A stretch of DNA of 64,000 bases from CATOSP01 sp965205385 (GCA_965205385.1 CBDBGS010000008.1:930001-994000); one strand, 5' to 3'. Counted from the first letter of the stretch, positions 8,834-17,560 are shown. Numbers and translations are program-made. The notes: a model not told the origin generated them from the sequence alone.

Positions 8834-10018
8834 CTAACCCAGAATCGAAATAAATACCCCCGCGACCACCGCCGAACCGATGACGCCCGCGACGTTTGGC
8901 CCCATCGCATGAGGGAGCAGGAAATTGCCGGGATTGGCCTCCTGCCCCAGCGTGTGGGAGATTCGGGCCGCCATGGGAACCGCCGAAACTCCCGCGGAAC
9001 CGATGAGCGGGTTGACCTTCTCTTTGACGAACAGATTCATCAACTTTGCGAACAGCAACCCCCCTATTGTCCCGCAGGCGAAGGCGGCGACACCAAGCAG
9101 GAGGATTGCCAGCGTCCGGAGTTCGAACACCCGGTCCGCCGATAGCTGAGTCCCGATGGTGATCATCAGGAAGATGGTGGCGATATTCAAGATCTCGTTG
9201 GACGCCGCGTTGCTTAGCCGGGGCACGACACCGCTTTCTCCGAAAAGGTTCCCGATCATGAACATGGCGATCAAAGGCGCGGACTCGGGAACGAACAGGA
9301 TGATGATGATCATCGCTCCAGCGGGGAAGACCAGCTTCTCGGTCTTCGACACTTCCCGCAGGGCCCGCATGCGTATTTGTCGTTCCTTCTGAGTGGTTAG
9401 CAAGCGCATCAGCGGCGGTTGCACGAACACTACGCTTGCCATGTAGGAGTAGGCCACCACGGCGGTAACGCCGAGAAGGTGCGGGGCCAGCTTGGCGGAG
9501 GCGAAGATCGTGGTGGGACCGTCCGCGCCGCCAATGATCCCGATGGCGCCCGCTTCCTTGAGGGAAAAGAGGTCGGGAGAAGTGAAGAAGCCCAGCCCCA
9601 GCGCGGTCCAAAAGGCGGCGAAAATGCCCAACTGGGCGGCGGCCCCCAGAAGCATTGTCTTAGGATTGGCGATGATCGGGCCAAAGTCGGTGAGCGCTCC
9701 GAGGCCCAGAAATATCAGTGGAGGGAGGATGTTCCAGAATGAGAGAGTGTAGTGGAAGATGACACCGAAGATGCCGGAGGCTTGCATCTCGCCCGAGGGG
9801 TCGAAGGACGTCAGTCCCGTCCCAGGCAGGTTGCCGAGGATAATGCCGAGCCCTATAGGTAGCAGGACGTAGGGTTCAGTGCGCTTGATTATCGCGACGG
9901 CGGCGAATCCCACGCCGAGTAAAATCAGAAGGGCGTTGCCCCAACTCAGGGACGCAAACCCTGACTCATTTAGAAATTCCAAAGCATGCCGTGGAAGCCT
10001 CGCCCGTGTTTGCGGCAC
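8834..10018 (-). CDS. Sodium-ion-translocating decarboxylase beta subunit (OadB/GcdB-like)
   Basis: A 394-residue polytopic inner-membrane protein. The family hallmark GGADGPTTIFAS at about residues 166-177 contains the conserved Asp of the Na+ path, and the C-terminal segment has SAGVSAVPMAARISH and LPHAMGPNVAG. In oxaloacetate, methylmalonyl-CoA and glutaconyl-CoA decarboxylases this subunit couples carboxybiotin decarboxylation to Na+ export. GTG start at 10018 lies three bases after the gamma subunit stop, implying translational coupling. The alpha (carboxyltransferase) and biotin carrier subunits are not in the window. Confidence 0.93.
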   Translation of the reverse strand: MPQTRARLPRHALEFLNESGFASLSWGNALLILLGVGFAAVAIIKRTEPYVLLPIGLGIILGNLPGTGLTSFDPSGEMQASGIFGVIFHYTLSFWNILPPLIFLGLGALTDFGPIIANPKTMLLGAAAQLGIFAAFWTALGLGFFTSPDLFSLKEAGAIGIIGGADGPTTIFASAKLAPHLLGVTAVVAYSYMASVVFVQPPLMRLLTTQKERQIRMRALREVSKTEKLVFPAGAMIIIILFVPESAPLIAMFMIGNLFGESGVVPRLSNAASNEILNIATIFLMITIGTQLSADRVFELRTLAILLLGVAAFACGTIGGLLFAKLMNLFVKEKVNPLIGSAGVSAVPMAARISHTLGQEANPGNFLLPHAMGPNVAGVIGSAVVAGVFISILG

Positions 10019-10021
10019 TGG

Positions 10022-10405
10022 TCAGCCACCCCTGCGGCCAACCCTTCGAGATGAAAAAGCCTCCAATCTCCCGTAGATTTTCCAATCGTCCACCGGCTCT
10101 GCGTCTTCCGGGACGTCCGAGCCATCGCCGCCGCTAATGGCGAAGTCTTCCTCTCCCGGCATGACCGGTCCCGCATCCTGTAGCCCGGTGACCGCGGCTA
10201 CAAATGCCGGCACCGGATCGGGAGTCGAGGCGGTGGAAGAGGTGTATACAGCGGTTGCGATGCTGGACTCGCCCCCCTGACCGCGGAGCCGCGACAGCAA
10301 CCGCACAGCCACGGTGAACAGTATCAAGAACATCAGGACGACGAATGCCGCACCGAGGCCACTGTAGGTTGCCGTGAGCGCTCTTTCGAGGTCGAATTCA
10401 ATCAT
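10022..10405 (-). CDS. Sodium pump decarboxylase gamma subunit (OadG-like)
   Basis: A 127-residue protein with one N-terminal membrane helix (GLGAAFVVLMFLILFTVAVRLL) followed by an acidic, low-complexity cytoplasmic tail, the layout of OadG-type gamma subunits. It stands directly upstream of the beta subunit. OadG assembles the membrane complex and contacts the carboxyltransferase through its tail. The start follows from AT-rich spacing and the absence of another ATG upstream. Sequence similarity is low, so the call rests on topology and linkage. Confidence 0.78.
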   Translation of the reverse strand: MIEFDLERALTATYSGLGAAFVVLMFLILFTVAVRLLSRLRGQGGESSIATAVYTSSTASTPDPVPAFVAAVTGLQDAGPVMPGEEDFAISGGDGSDVPEDAEPVDDWKIYGRLEAFSSRRVGRRGG

Positions 10406-10599
10406 AGTAGTGGGCGGGCTTGTTCCAGATGCTTCCAGCCTCGACGTCTATCCCGCACAGGCATACCCGTGTGGGGCAATCGCCCGGACGCCGCGGCAAT
10501 TCCGAGCATACTTGCGCCGGGGTATGCTGTCAACGTGACGCAAGGAAGGGATTCAGCCAATCCCGTTCCACAGAGGTCAGAGGCAGTGCCTGGTGGAGA

Positions 10600-10815
10600 C
10601 TACTTTCGGCCGAAGATTCGGGAAATGAACGATACCCTCTGCTGCCCCGGCGGTTGGTCGGGCGCCTGCAGGTACTTTTCCGGGTCGCCGTCGAAGGCTA
10701 CTTTGCACCCCGGAGCGCAGAAGTAATATTGGTTGCCCTGGTAGTCCGACTGGCCGCCGGGGGGATTATCGGTGTCCACTACCATTTTGCAAATCGGGTC
10801 AATTGCAGTCGCCAT
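10600..10815 (-). CDS. YHS-domain protein
   Basis: A 71-residue protein that is almost entirely a YHS domain: DPICKMVVDT at the N-terminus and YYFCAPGCKVAFDGDPEKY in the middle, with Cys residues suited to metal binding. YHS domains occur in or next to copper ATPases. It lies 20 bp after the copA stop on the same strand, so it is likely co-transcribed and may deliver or sense copper. AGGAG is nine bases before the ATG. Confidence 0.9.
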   Translation of the reverse strand: MATAIDPICKMVVDTDNPPGGQSDYQGNQYYFCAPGCKVAFDGDPEKYLQAPDQPPGQQRVSFISRIFGRK

Positions 10816-10835
10816 GATGCATTTCTCCTGGGAGG

Positions 10836-13352
10836 TTAGCTGGTGTGCTTTAGGCGTAGGGAGTTGGTGACCACGGTGACCGAGCTTACCGCCATCGCCG
10901 CCGCGGCCATCACCGGGTTGAGGAAACCCTGAGCGCCGAAGAAAAACTGCAAGGCAGGCGGGACCCCTCCCAGAGCGGAGAACAGCGGGTATAGCGCCCC
11001 AGCCGCTATGGGAATCAACATCACATTGTAAAAGAAAGCCCAGAACAGGTTCTGTTTTATCGCCCGGATGGTGGCGCGGCTCAGGTTGAATGCCCCGATT
11101 ACCGTTGAAAGGTCGGACCGCATCAACGTGATGTCCGCCGACTCCATGGCCACATCCGTCCCGCTGCCCATGGCAAGGCCCACATCCGCCCGCACCAGGG
11201 CCGGGGCGTCGTTTATACCGTCTCCAACCATGGCAACGGTCTTGCCTTGTGCCTGGAGCCGCCGCACCACTTCAACCTTGTCCTGGGGAAGCAGGTCCGA
11301 TTCCACCCGGTCCACACCCAGGCGGGAGGCGATTGCGGCCGCCGAACGAGCGTTGTCGCCCGTCAACATCACGACTTCCAGGCCCAGGCTTCGCAGGTGG
11401 CCCACGGTATCGGCGGCTTCGGGCTTTAGTTGGTCCGACACCGCTATGACGCCTATCAGGTCCTTGTCCGCCGCCACGAATACGGGTGTCTGACCCCGCT
11501 CCGCCAACTCCCCGGCCAAGTCTGGCATGTCGAAGAGCTGCACGCCGGAGGCCTGTAGCCAAGCCTCGTTGCCGATCCGGACCGGACCGCCGTTAGTTTC
11601 CGCGTAGACTCCTTTGCCTGGTTCAGCCTCGAAATTGTCGACCGGCGTGAGTTTGATCCCCCGCGCCTGGGATGCTCGCACGATCGCCTGGCCTAGCGGG
11701 TGTTCCGAGCCCTGCTCCACCGACGCGGCAAGTTTAAGCAAATCGTCCTCGGAAACCCCCAATGGGTATATGCCCGCGACCGCCGGTTGACCGGTGGTGA
11801 GAGTGCCCGTCTTGTCCAGCACGACGGTATCGACACGGTGGGCAACCTCCAGGGCCTGGGCGCTACGTACCAGAATGCCTTGCTCGGCCCCCTTTCCCGT
11901 ACCGACGATGATCGCCGTCGGAGTTGCCAGTCCCAGGGCGCAAGGGCAGGCAATAATCAACACCGCCACAAACACCATGACCGCCGGAGTCATCGACGGG
12001 TCCGGTCCGAAGACGATCCAGAACGCGAACGCGGTCAGTGCGGCTACTATGACCGACGGGACGAAATATTCCGCCACGCGGTCGGCCAACCGTTGAATCG
12101 GGGCCTTCGATCCCTGGGCGTCCTCAACCTGGCGAATAATCTGGGACAGCATCATGTCCTGTCCCACGCGGGTGGCCTGGAAAGTGAATGATCCGGTCTT
12201 ATTGACCGTCGCGGCGAAGATGGGCGAGTCTGGGGACTTGTCGACCGGCATGCTCTCCCCGGTGAGCATCGACTCGTCCACCGTTGAATGTCCCTGAGTC
12301 ACTTCGCCGTCGACCGGTATTTTCTCTCCGGGCCTAACGATAATGAGGTCGCCCACCGCAACCGCGCCGACCGGCACTTCCCTCTCCCCATCTTCGGCGA
12401 CTACTCGGGCCGTGCTGGGTCTCAGCTCGATGAGCCTTCGGATCGCGTCGGAGGTCTGCCCTCTGGCGCGGGACTCCAGGTAGCCGCCCAGGAGTATCAA
12501 GGCGATGATCATTGCCGCTGTATCGAAATACAACATCGATGAGATGCCTTGGGACGCCAGGAACTCAGGCGCCAACCAGCCCATCAGGACTATGGCAACA
12601 CTGTATCCATAGGCAGTGGTGGTCCCCAGGGCGATCAGGGTGTGCATGTTGCTGGTTCCGTGGCGCAGCGCGCCCAACCCCGACCGGTAGAAGCTCCAGC
12701 CTGCCCACAACTGCACCGGTGTCGCCAGAGCCCAAAGCAGGAACGGGAAGTATGCGACCGACGACAGGGCAGGTGTCCAGGGGAAGGCGTGAAAACTTCC
12801 CAGGAAGAGCAGCACAGCGCCGACAGCGGACACGATAAACCGGCGGCGGAACGCCCGCGTCTCTCCCGTGCGGGAAAGCCGCTCCAGCTCGCTATTGGTG
12901 TCTTCGGGACCTTCGCCGCTGGCCACCAACTGATATCCGGCGGCGGAAACAGCCTCGCGGAAAGTAACCGTTCCGGCAACGCCGGGTAGATACTCCACGG
13001 TTGCCTTTTCCGTGGCCAGGTTGACGCGGGCTTCAAGGACCCCGGTCACTCCCCGCAATGCGCCTTCCACGTGGGAGACGCAAGCGGCGCAGGTCATTCC
13101 GCCTATGGTAAGTGTGGCCTTCGACGGGGGAATGCTATATCCGGCATTGGACACGGCCCGGCACAGGTCTTCAACCGGGACTGTCGCGGTGGATAATTCC
13201 ACAGCGGCCGTCTCCACGGCCAGATTCACCGACACACCGGCCACACCCTCAACTGCGCCGATTGCCTTCTCCACATGGGAGACGCAAGCCGCGCAGGTCA
13301 TCCCCTGTATGGGGAGGGTAACCTGGTTTTGCCGGTCTTTTACGCTGGACAT
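10836..13352 (-). CDS. copA: Copper-translocating P1B-type ATPase
   Basis: An 838-residue heavy-metal ATPase. Two N-terminal HMA domains carry MTCAAC (Cys20/Cys23 and Cys88/Cys91). Then come the CPC metal site in IACPCALGLATPTAI, the phosphorylation motif DKTGTLTTGQ, an HP dipeptide in GSEHPLGQAI, and GDGINDAP. The pattern is that of CopA Cu(I) exporters. It is flanked by a DUF1330 gene just upstream and a YHS gene just downstream on the same strand, forming a small metal-handling operon. No CopY/CsoR-type regulator is visible nearby. Confidence 0.95.
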   Translation of the reverse strand: MSSVKDRQNQVTLPIQGMTCAACVSHVEKAIGAVEGVAGVSVNLAVETAAVELSTATVPVEDLCRAVSNAGYSIPPSKATLTIGGMTCAACVSHVEGALRGVTGVLEARVNLATEKATVEYLPGVAGTVTFREAVSAAGYQLVASGEGPEDTNSELERLSRTGETRAFRRRFIVSAVGAVLLFLGSFHAFPWTPALSSVAYFPFLLWALATPVQLWAGWSFYRSGLGALRHGTSNMHTLIALGTTTAYGYSVAIVLMGWLAPEFLASQGISSMLYFDTAAMIIALILLGGYLESRARGQTSDAIRRLIELRPSTARVVAEDGEREVPVGAVAVGDLIIVRPGEKIPVDGEVTQGHSTVDESMLTGESMPVDKSPDSPIFAATVNKTGSFTFQATRVGQDMMLSQIIRQVEDAQGSKAPIQRLADRVAEYFVPSVIVAALTAFAFWIVFGPDPSMTPAVMVFVAVLIIACPCALGLATPTAIIVGTGKGAEQGILVRSAQALEVAHRVDTVVLDKTGTLTTGQPAVAGIYPLGVSEDDLLKLAASVEQGSEHPLGQAIVRASQARGIKLTPVDNFEAEPGKGVYAETNGGPVRIGNEAWLQASGVQLFDMPDLAGELAERGQTPVFVAADKDLIGVIAVSDQLKPEAADTVGHLRSLGLEVVMLTGDNARSAAAIASRLGVDRVESDLLPQDKVEVVRRLQAQGKTVAMVGDGINDAPALVRADVGLAMGSGTDVAMESADITLMRSDLSTVIGAFNLSRATIRAIKQNLFWAFFYNVMLIPIAAGALYPLFSALGGVPPALQFFFGAQGFLNPVMAAAAMAVSSVTVVTNSLRLKHTS

Positions 13353-13364
13353 GTGTTGGAAGCC

Positions 13365-13652
13365 CTAGGAGCCCTCTACGAGCAACACGTTGCCGGTGGA
13401 CGCACTTTTCCGGATTGCCATGACGGGCTTGTATTCTTCGGAAAAGTAGAATGCCTTTGCCCGCTCCAAGTCCTCAAACTCGATGACTACCAGGCGTTGG
13501 GGGGACCAGTCCCCCTCCACCTTTTCATAGCCGCCGCCGCGCACCAGGTATTTACCACCGAATTTCTCAACCAGCGGGCCAACCTTCTGACGGTATGCGT
13601 CAAAGGCCGCCGTGTCAGTAACGTTGATCTCGGCGAAAAGGTAGGCTGCCAT
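13365..13652 (-). CDS. DUF1330 family protein
   Basis: A 95-residue ferredoxin-like (dimeric alpha/beta barrel) protein with the DUF1330 pattern AAYLFAEINVTD, GGKYLVRGGGYE and RLVVIEFEDLERAKAFYFS. Function of the family is unknown. It ends 12 bp before the copA start, so it heads the copA operon. GAGGTGG lies five bases before the ATG at 13652; a GTG at 13661 is in frame but less well placed. Confidence 0.86.
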   Translation of the reverse strand: MAAYLFAEINVTDTAAFDAYRQKVGPLVEKFGGKYLVRGGGYEKVEGDWSPQRLVVIEFEDLERAKAFYFSEEYKPVMAIRKSASTGNVLLVEGS

Positions 13653-13784
13653 ATTGACCACCTCTGATTGGATATGCGTCTAACTTAACATCCGCGTGAA
13701 TGGAAAAGGGAACGTATCCAGCGCGGATACCTCAATCCTCATGGTACTTCAGCACGTATACACGGTCAACGATCCGGGTCCAGG

Positions 13785-14157
13785 GTAACTGTTCAGAATC
13801 GATGACGCGGATTGGCTAAATCCCACATCGGTCATCTCCATGATGATTCTCAAACGATGTCCCGCCCCCGCAACCAGTCATTCCCGCGCAACCCGTCATT
13901 CCCGCGAAGGGAGACCTTTGCGTAACCTTCCGTGATTCCAGCGAAAGCGTGAATCCAGAGTGTGCCCAGATACGGGGGACGCCCTCACCCTAACCCTCTC
14001 CTGGAGTGAGAGGGGATTATTCAAAGGTCTCCGAAGGCGGGAATCCAGAAATGCCAGTGATAGTGATCGTTGCTGGTTGTAAAGGCTTCTGGATTCCGGG
14101 TCAAGCCCGGAATGACGGGCTGGGAGGAGGAAGGACATATCAAGTCTGAACAGTTAC
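13785..14157 (-). repeat. Inverted-repeat element (MITE-like), copy 2, core orientation B
   Basis: Ends GTAACTGTTCAGAATCGATG (13785-13804) and CATATCAAGTCTGAACAGTTAC. The arms are in the opposite orientation to copies 1, 3 and 4: the TTCCGGGTCAAGCCCGGAA arm is on the right. The 121-bp core at 13911-14031, bounded by GAGACCTTTG and CAAAGGTCTC, still reads in the plus direction, so it is inverted relative to its arms. No coding content. It lies between the DUF1330 gene and the Gfo/Idh/MocA gene. Confidence 0.88.
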
Positions 14158-14240
14158 GCTCCAGGTTGGCAGGGCCCTTGAGCATTTGCCCTATCCGCTC
14201 GGCCTGAGGGTAGTCGAAGGGGCGTCCTCGGTGAAGCATG

Positions 14241-14277
14241 TCCTTCGACTCCGCTCCGCTTCGCTCAGGATGAGCGG
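14241..14277 (+). repeat. Short extragenic repeat (TCCTTCGACTCCGCT type)
   Basis: The 37-bp sequence starts TCCTTCGACTCCGCTCCGCT and ends CTCAGGATGAGCGG. A related copy lies in reverse orientation at 38582-38620. Very similar short intergenic repeats are known by sequence in many unrelated bacterial genomes; no function is established. Confidence 0.6.
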
Positions 14278-14450
14278 GGTTGGCTGAGTTACCAGGATGA
14301 AGGGGTTGGCTGATTGAGTGGTTATAGACCGTGACAATCGAAAGACCCTGACGGTAGGTTCGCTCGCGTATTTCGGGTTATGTGTGGATGGGCGAGATTG
14401 ACAGGGGCGGCGGGGTTGCCTATTTTACGTTGACAGCCGAAGGTCGGCAT

Positions 14451-14575
14451 GGTCATTCGATTATCGGCCCAATTGTCCGAACCGGGATTCACAGGATTAT
14501 GGGATTCGCATGATTTCCAATTATATAAATCCCGGAATCGGAGAAATCACAGTTCAGACGATCAATCGAATGACC
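14451..14575. repeat. Perfect 12-bp inverted repeat around a 101-bp spacer
   Basis: GGTCATTCGATT at 14451-14462 and its exact complement AATCGAATGACC at 14564-14575. The flanks AAGGTCGGCAT and AAGGCCGGCAT are also near-identical. It lies just before the oxidoreductase gene and encloses the AT-rich segment. It could be a tiny element or paired operator sites. Confidence 0.45.
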
Positions 14576-14602
14576 CTGCGAAGGCCGGCATGGAGGTGAA
14601 TC

Positions 14603-15643
14603 GTGGCGCTTGGTTGGGGTATCGTTAGCACTGGCTTCCACCCGGACCTGAAGGTCGTTCCGGCCATTGCGAAAGCTCAGGACGCGCAATTGGCCGCCGT
14701 CTATAGCAGGGACCGGGAGCGGGCCGAAGCCTTTGCCGAGAAACACGGGGCCAACGCGGCATACGATGACCTGGACGCCATGCTCAGCGACTCCAAAGTC
14801 GACGCGGTGTTCATCTGCTCGCCCAACTCGGTCCACGCGGTACACACGCTCCAATCCGCCCGGGCTGGGAAGCATGTTCTGTGCGAAAAGCCGATGGCAA
14901 CGACGGTTGAGGACGCCGCCTCGATGGTTAAAGTCTGCCGTGAGTATGGAGTCAAGCTGGGGGTCGGCTACCATCTGCGGACACATCCTGGCCACCTCAT
15001 GGCCCGGCAGGCCATCGAACAGGGCATGCTGGGCCGGTTGGTGTTGGCACAGGGACAGTGGGCGTTCGGCGTGCGGGGGCAGGAGGGTCCTCCCCCCCGG
15101 AGCGGACAACGGCTATGGTGGGACGAACCCGACATGATCGGCGGGGCTTCCACGATGATGGGAACAGGCGTTCACGCAGTGGACTTGATGCGCTTTCTCA
15201 TCGGCAGCGAGGTGACCGAAGTAAACGCCATGACCGACGGGCAAACCAGCGACCAACCACTGGAACAACTTGCCACACTGTCCCTGCGGTTCGAAGGCGG
15301 TGTGATCGCCACCGTCACGTGCAGCCGACTCTTGCCGGACTCCCGCAACGATCTCGCGATCTACGGCAGCATGGGGCGAATCACCGGGCAGGCAACCTTG
15401 TGGGAGGCCAGGCAGGGCCGGGTGGAACTGATCAGCGAAGATGCCCACCGCACGGAAGTCTGTTCCTACCATTACCTGGGCAACTTCATAGCCGAAGTGG
15501 AGGACTTCCACCGGGCCATCGAGGAGGACCGGGAACCCGCGGCCACGGGAGTTGACGGGTTGCGCGTGGTCGAGATCACGCTGGCGATGATCGAGTCCGC
15601 CAGAAAAGGCCGGACGGTCAAGTTGTCCCCGGTAGCGGTCTAG
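14603..15643 (+). CDS. Gfo/Idh/MocA-family NAD(P)-dependent oxidoreductase
   Basis: A 346-residue dehydrogenase. It has an N-terminal Rossmann domain (VSTGFHPDLKVVPAI), the CEKPMATT motif with the conserved Lys at about residue 95, and a C-terminal domain with GTGVHAVDLMRFLIG. Members oxidise or reduce sugars, inositols and dihydrodiols. GTG start at 14603 is preceded by GGAGGTGA. No sugar transporter is adjacent, so the substrate is unknown. It converges with the small gene at 15651-15932, ending eight bases from it. Confidence 0.92.
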   Translation: MALGWGIVSTGFHPDLKVVPAIAKAQDAQLAAVYSRDRERAEAFAEKHGANAAYDDLDAMLSDSKVDAVFICSPNSVHAVHTLQSARAGKHVLCEKPMATTVEDAASMVKVCREYGVKLGVGYHLRTHPGHLMARQAIEQGMLGRLVLAQGQWAFGVRGQEGPPPRSGQRLWWDEPDMIGGASTMMGTGVHAVDLMRFLIGSEVTEVNAMTDGQTSDQPLEQLATLSLRFEGGVIATVTCSRLLPDSRNDLAIYGSMGRITGQATLWEARQGRVELISEDAHRTEVCSYHYLGNFIAEVEDFHRAIEEDREPAATGVDGLRVVEITLAMIESARKGRTVKLSPVAV

Positions 15644-15650
15644 CCCGCGT

Positions 15651-15932
15651 TCAGGGCTCCCATCTTGGGTACGTCCATCCCTGCTTCAGGACTCGTTGGC
15701 GGAACTCCAGGAGGCGGCGGTATCCGGCGTGGTCGTAGCGGTAGGCCCGCTTCAGGTTGGCAATGGTAAGCCTGGGTTCCACGTCGTAGGAACCCACCAC
15801 CGGGCGACCAGGGTACGACACGGAGGCGTCTTCGGCAAAAAGCAACAGTTCGGCTTTTGCCAGTAGCTCGTCCTCGCACCGGGAATGGACCCGGAGGGGC
15901 GGTCCGTCACCTGGAATCAGGAGATATTCCAT
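15651..15932 (-). CDS. Conserved-looking small protein of unknown function
   Basis: A 93-residue protein starting MEYLLIPGDGPPLRVH and ending QGWTYPRWEP. I do not recognise a family. It has an aromatic and basic C-terminal half (RAYRYDHAGYRRLLEFRQRV) and no signal peptide or membrane segment. It lies 67 bp downstream of the ThiS/MoaD-like gene on the same strand, so a functional link with that carrier is plausible but unproven. Confidence 0.62.
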   Translation of the reverse strand: MEYLLIPGDGPPLRVHSRCEDELLAKAELLLFAEDASVSYPGRPVVGSYDVEPRLTIANLKRAYRYDHAGYRRLLEFRQRVLKQGWTYPRWEP

Positions 15933-15999
15933 CTCAACACCAGCGCGGTGGGAGTGGATGGGGCGTCTTGATGCGTGAGCAGGGGCAAGAGAAGTCCAG

Positions 16000-16269
16000 T
16001 TAACCTCCCCCGATGGCAGGCAAAAAGTGGACTTCGCTATTTTCGTTCAGGCGTTCCAGCAGGCCCAATTGGCTGGTCTCGCCATCGACTATGACGGCGA
16101 CACCGGGTAGGAGCGAGTCTTCCTCGCGGTCGTACAAAACGTCTCGAGTTCCGGGGAACTGAAGCTCCAGGTTGTTGATTAATTGGCGGACAGTTGCGCC
16201 TTCGACCTGAACAATCTGCTGGCCTCCGGTGAGAGTCTGCATTCGGGTCGGAATCCACACGTCTGCCAT
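16000..16269 (-). CDS. MoaD/ThiS-family ubiquitin-like sulfur-carrier protein
   Basis: An 89-residue protein with the beta-grasp pattern: VEGATVRQLINNLELQFPG helix, VAVIVDGE strand, SEVHFLPAIGGG C-terminus. The terminal Gly-Gly is the site of adenylation and thiocarboxylation in this family. It could serve molybdopterin, thiamine or another sulfur-transfer route. No moaE, moeB, thiF or thiG lies nearby, and thiC is about 46 kb away. It is divergent from the BKACE gene. Confidence 0.83.
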   Translation of the reverse strand: MADVWIPTRMQTLTGGQQIVQVEGATVRQLINNLELQFPGTRDVLYDREEDSLLPGVAVIVDGETSQLGLLERLNENSEVHFLPAIGGG

Positions 16270-16419
16270 TGCTACCTACCCGCCGTTTGACTGCGGCCTT
16301 GCCGTTCCGGGTCAGCCCCCGGCGTTGTCAGCCGTCTCGATGGCGTCACGCAATATAGTATCATAAAATGCAGCCGTTCCCGGCGCTCCGAGGCCAGGAT
16401 GGGCCTCCGCCGCGGACGT

Positions 16420-16453
16420 GGGAATCATGTGTAATTGGGAATCATGTGTAATA
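16420..16453 (+). repeat. 17-bp tandem duplication upstream of a ribosome binding site
   Basis: GGGAATCATGTGTAATT (16420-16436) is followed directly by GGGAATCATGTGTAATA (16437-16453), 16 of 17 identical. It abuts the AAGGAGCG ribosome binding site of the BKACE gene. Each unit contains an ATG. Confidence 0.9.
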
Positions 16454-16462
16454 AGGAGCGAA

Positions 16463-17350
16463 ATGGACACGATTATCATCAAGGGCTGCCTGAACGGCGG
16501 ACGGGGCCGGGAAGACAACCCTCATGTACCTTGGACCCCTGAAGAAGTGGCCCAGGAAGCCATCAGATGCTACGACGCCGGAGCGTGCATCGTTCATATC
16601 CACGCCAGAAACCCCGATGGCAGCGCGAGCTACGATCCCTCCTGGTACGCGGAGGCCAGCGCGATGATCCGCGCCCAATGCGACCTGGTCTTGAATTACA
16701 CCACCGCCCGGAGGGTCGGCGTGCCGGTGGACGAGGTCACCGGCTACCTGCTGGGGACTCCGAATCCTGTGGAGATGGTGTCTCTGAACCTTGGCCACGG
16801 CGTGCGTTGGCCGCAGGACGCGGAGACAGGAAAACGCCAGACCACCATGTCCCCCAACAGCTACGAGGATATTTGCGCCACCCTGGACGCCTGTTACCAG
16901 CGGGGCACGTTTCCAGAACCCGCTGTCCATGACACCGGGATGCTGAACAATGCCATAACCCTGATGCGGGAAGGGAATATCAAAAGCTCAAGGTATTTTT
17001 TGATAGAACCGGGCGCGCACTGGGGGGATGGCCGCCAGTCCATGGTGGGTTCGCCGCGCAATTACACGCAGATTACCGACAATATCCGCGAGTTCTACCC
17101 CGGCGCAACGTGGCTCGCCCATAGCAATGGAGACCAGACGTTTGTCATAGGGGCCATAGCGATAGCCACGGGCGCGCACCTGCGGGTGGGGATGGAAGAC
17201 AGTCCCTTCTTACCCAACGACCCGTGCCCGACGTCCAACGCGAAATACATCGAGTGGGCGGTCAATATGGCTCGCGCCCTGGGCCGGGAGCCAGCGACGC
17301 CCGAGCAGGCCAGGGAGATTCTGGGCCTGCTTCCGGCGGTCAAGGATTAA
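16463..17350 (+). CDS. Beta-keto acid cleavage enzyme (BKACE, DUF849)
   Basis: A 295-residue TIM-barrel protein. The motif GACIVHIHARNPDG contains the paired His metal ligands of the DUF849/Kce family, which condense beta-keto acids with acetyl-CoA to give acetoacetate and a CoA ester. A basic N-terminal segment KGCLNGGRGRE and a C-terminal VGMEDSPFLP also fit the family. ATG 16463 is preceded by AAGGAGCG; the frame is open further upstream through the tandem duplication. A lone BKACE gene suggests carnitine-, lysine- or organic-acid-type degradation; the substrate cannot be read. Confidence 0.92.
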   Translation: MDTIIIKGCLNGGRGREDNPHVPWTPEEVAQEAIRCYDAGACIVHIHARNPDGSASYDPSWYAEASAMIRAQCDLVLNYTTARRVGVPVDEVTGYLLGTPNPVEMVSLNLGHGVRWPQDAETGKRQTTMSPNSYEDICATLDACYQRGTFPEPAVHDTGMLNNAITLMREGNIKSSRYFLIEPGAHWGDGRQSMVGSPRNYTQITDNIREFYPGATWLAHSNGDQTFVIGAIAIATGAHLRVGMEDSPFLPNDPCPTSNAKYIEWAVNMARALGREPATPEQAREILGLLPAVKD

Positions 17351-17389
17351 GGAAGGCGGCACAGGCCAATTGCATATTAGGCGGTCCCG

Positions 17390-17504
17390 CCGTCACTCCG
17401 GCAGAGGCTGGAGTTCAGATTTTGGGGACTGCCACGACGGTAGCCGTAATTGGCGGGTGTGGGCGATGGATTCCCGCTTTCACAGGAAAGACGAAGGGTG
17501 ACGG
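17390..17504. repeat. 115-bp inverted-repeat element after the BKACE gene
   Basis: CCGTCACTCC at the left is the near complement of GGGTGACGG at the right. The inside carries GGATTCCCGCTTTCACAGG, similar in style to the GTCATTCC repeats of the larger family but not a member. No coding content. The right end overlaps the hairpin at 17503. Confidence 0.5.
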
Positions 17505-17533
17505 GGCTATCGCAGTCTAGGTGCGATAGCCCC
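17503..17533. terminator. Strong hairpin between convergent genes
   Basis: A perfect 12-bp stem (GGGGCTATCGCA / TGCGATAGCCCC) with a 7-nt loop lies between the BKACE gene (plus) and the cytidylate kinase-like gene (minus). No T-tract follows on either strand, so it is a bidirectional terminator-like hairpin rather than a classical intrinsic terminator. Confidence 0.6.
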
Positions 17534-17560
17534 GGTAAGGGACGGGAATGCCTCGGCGGA

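Larger units (their letters stand above)
14158..14602. other. Intergenic region with short repeats, no gene
   Basis: About 445 bp. It holds the short extragenic repeat at 14241-14277 and a 12-bp perfect inverted repeat (14451-14462 and 14564-14575) that encloses an AT-rich stretch with TTATATAAAT at 14521. No open frame here looks coding. The last part should contain the promoter of the oxidoreductase gene at 14603. Confidence 0.55.
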
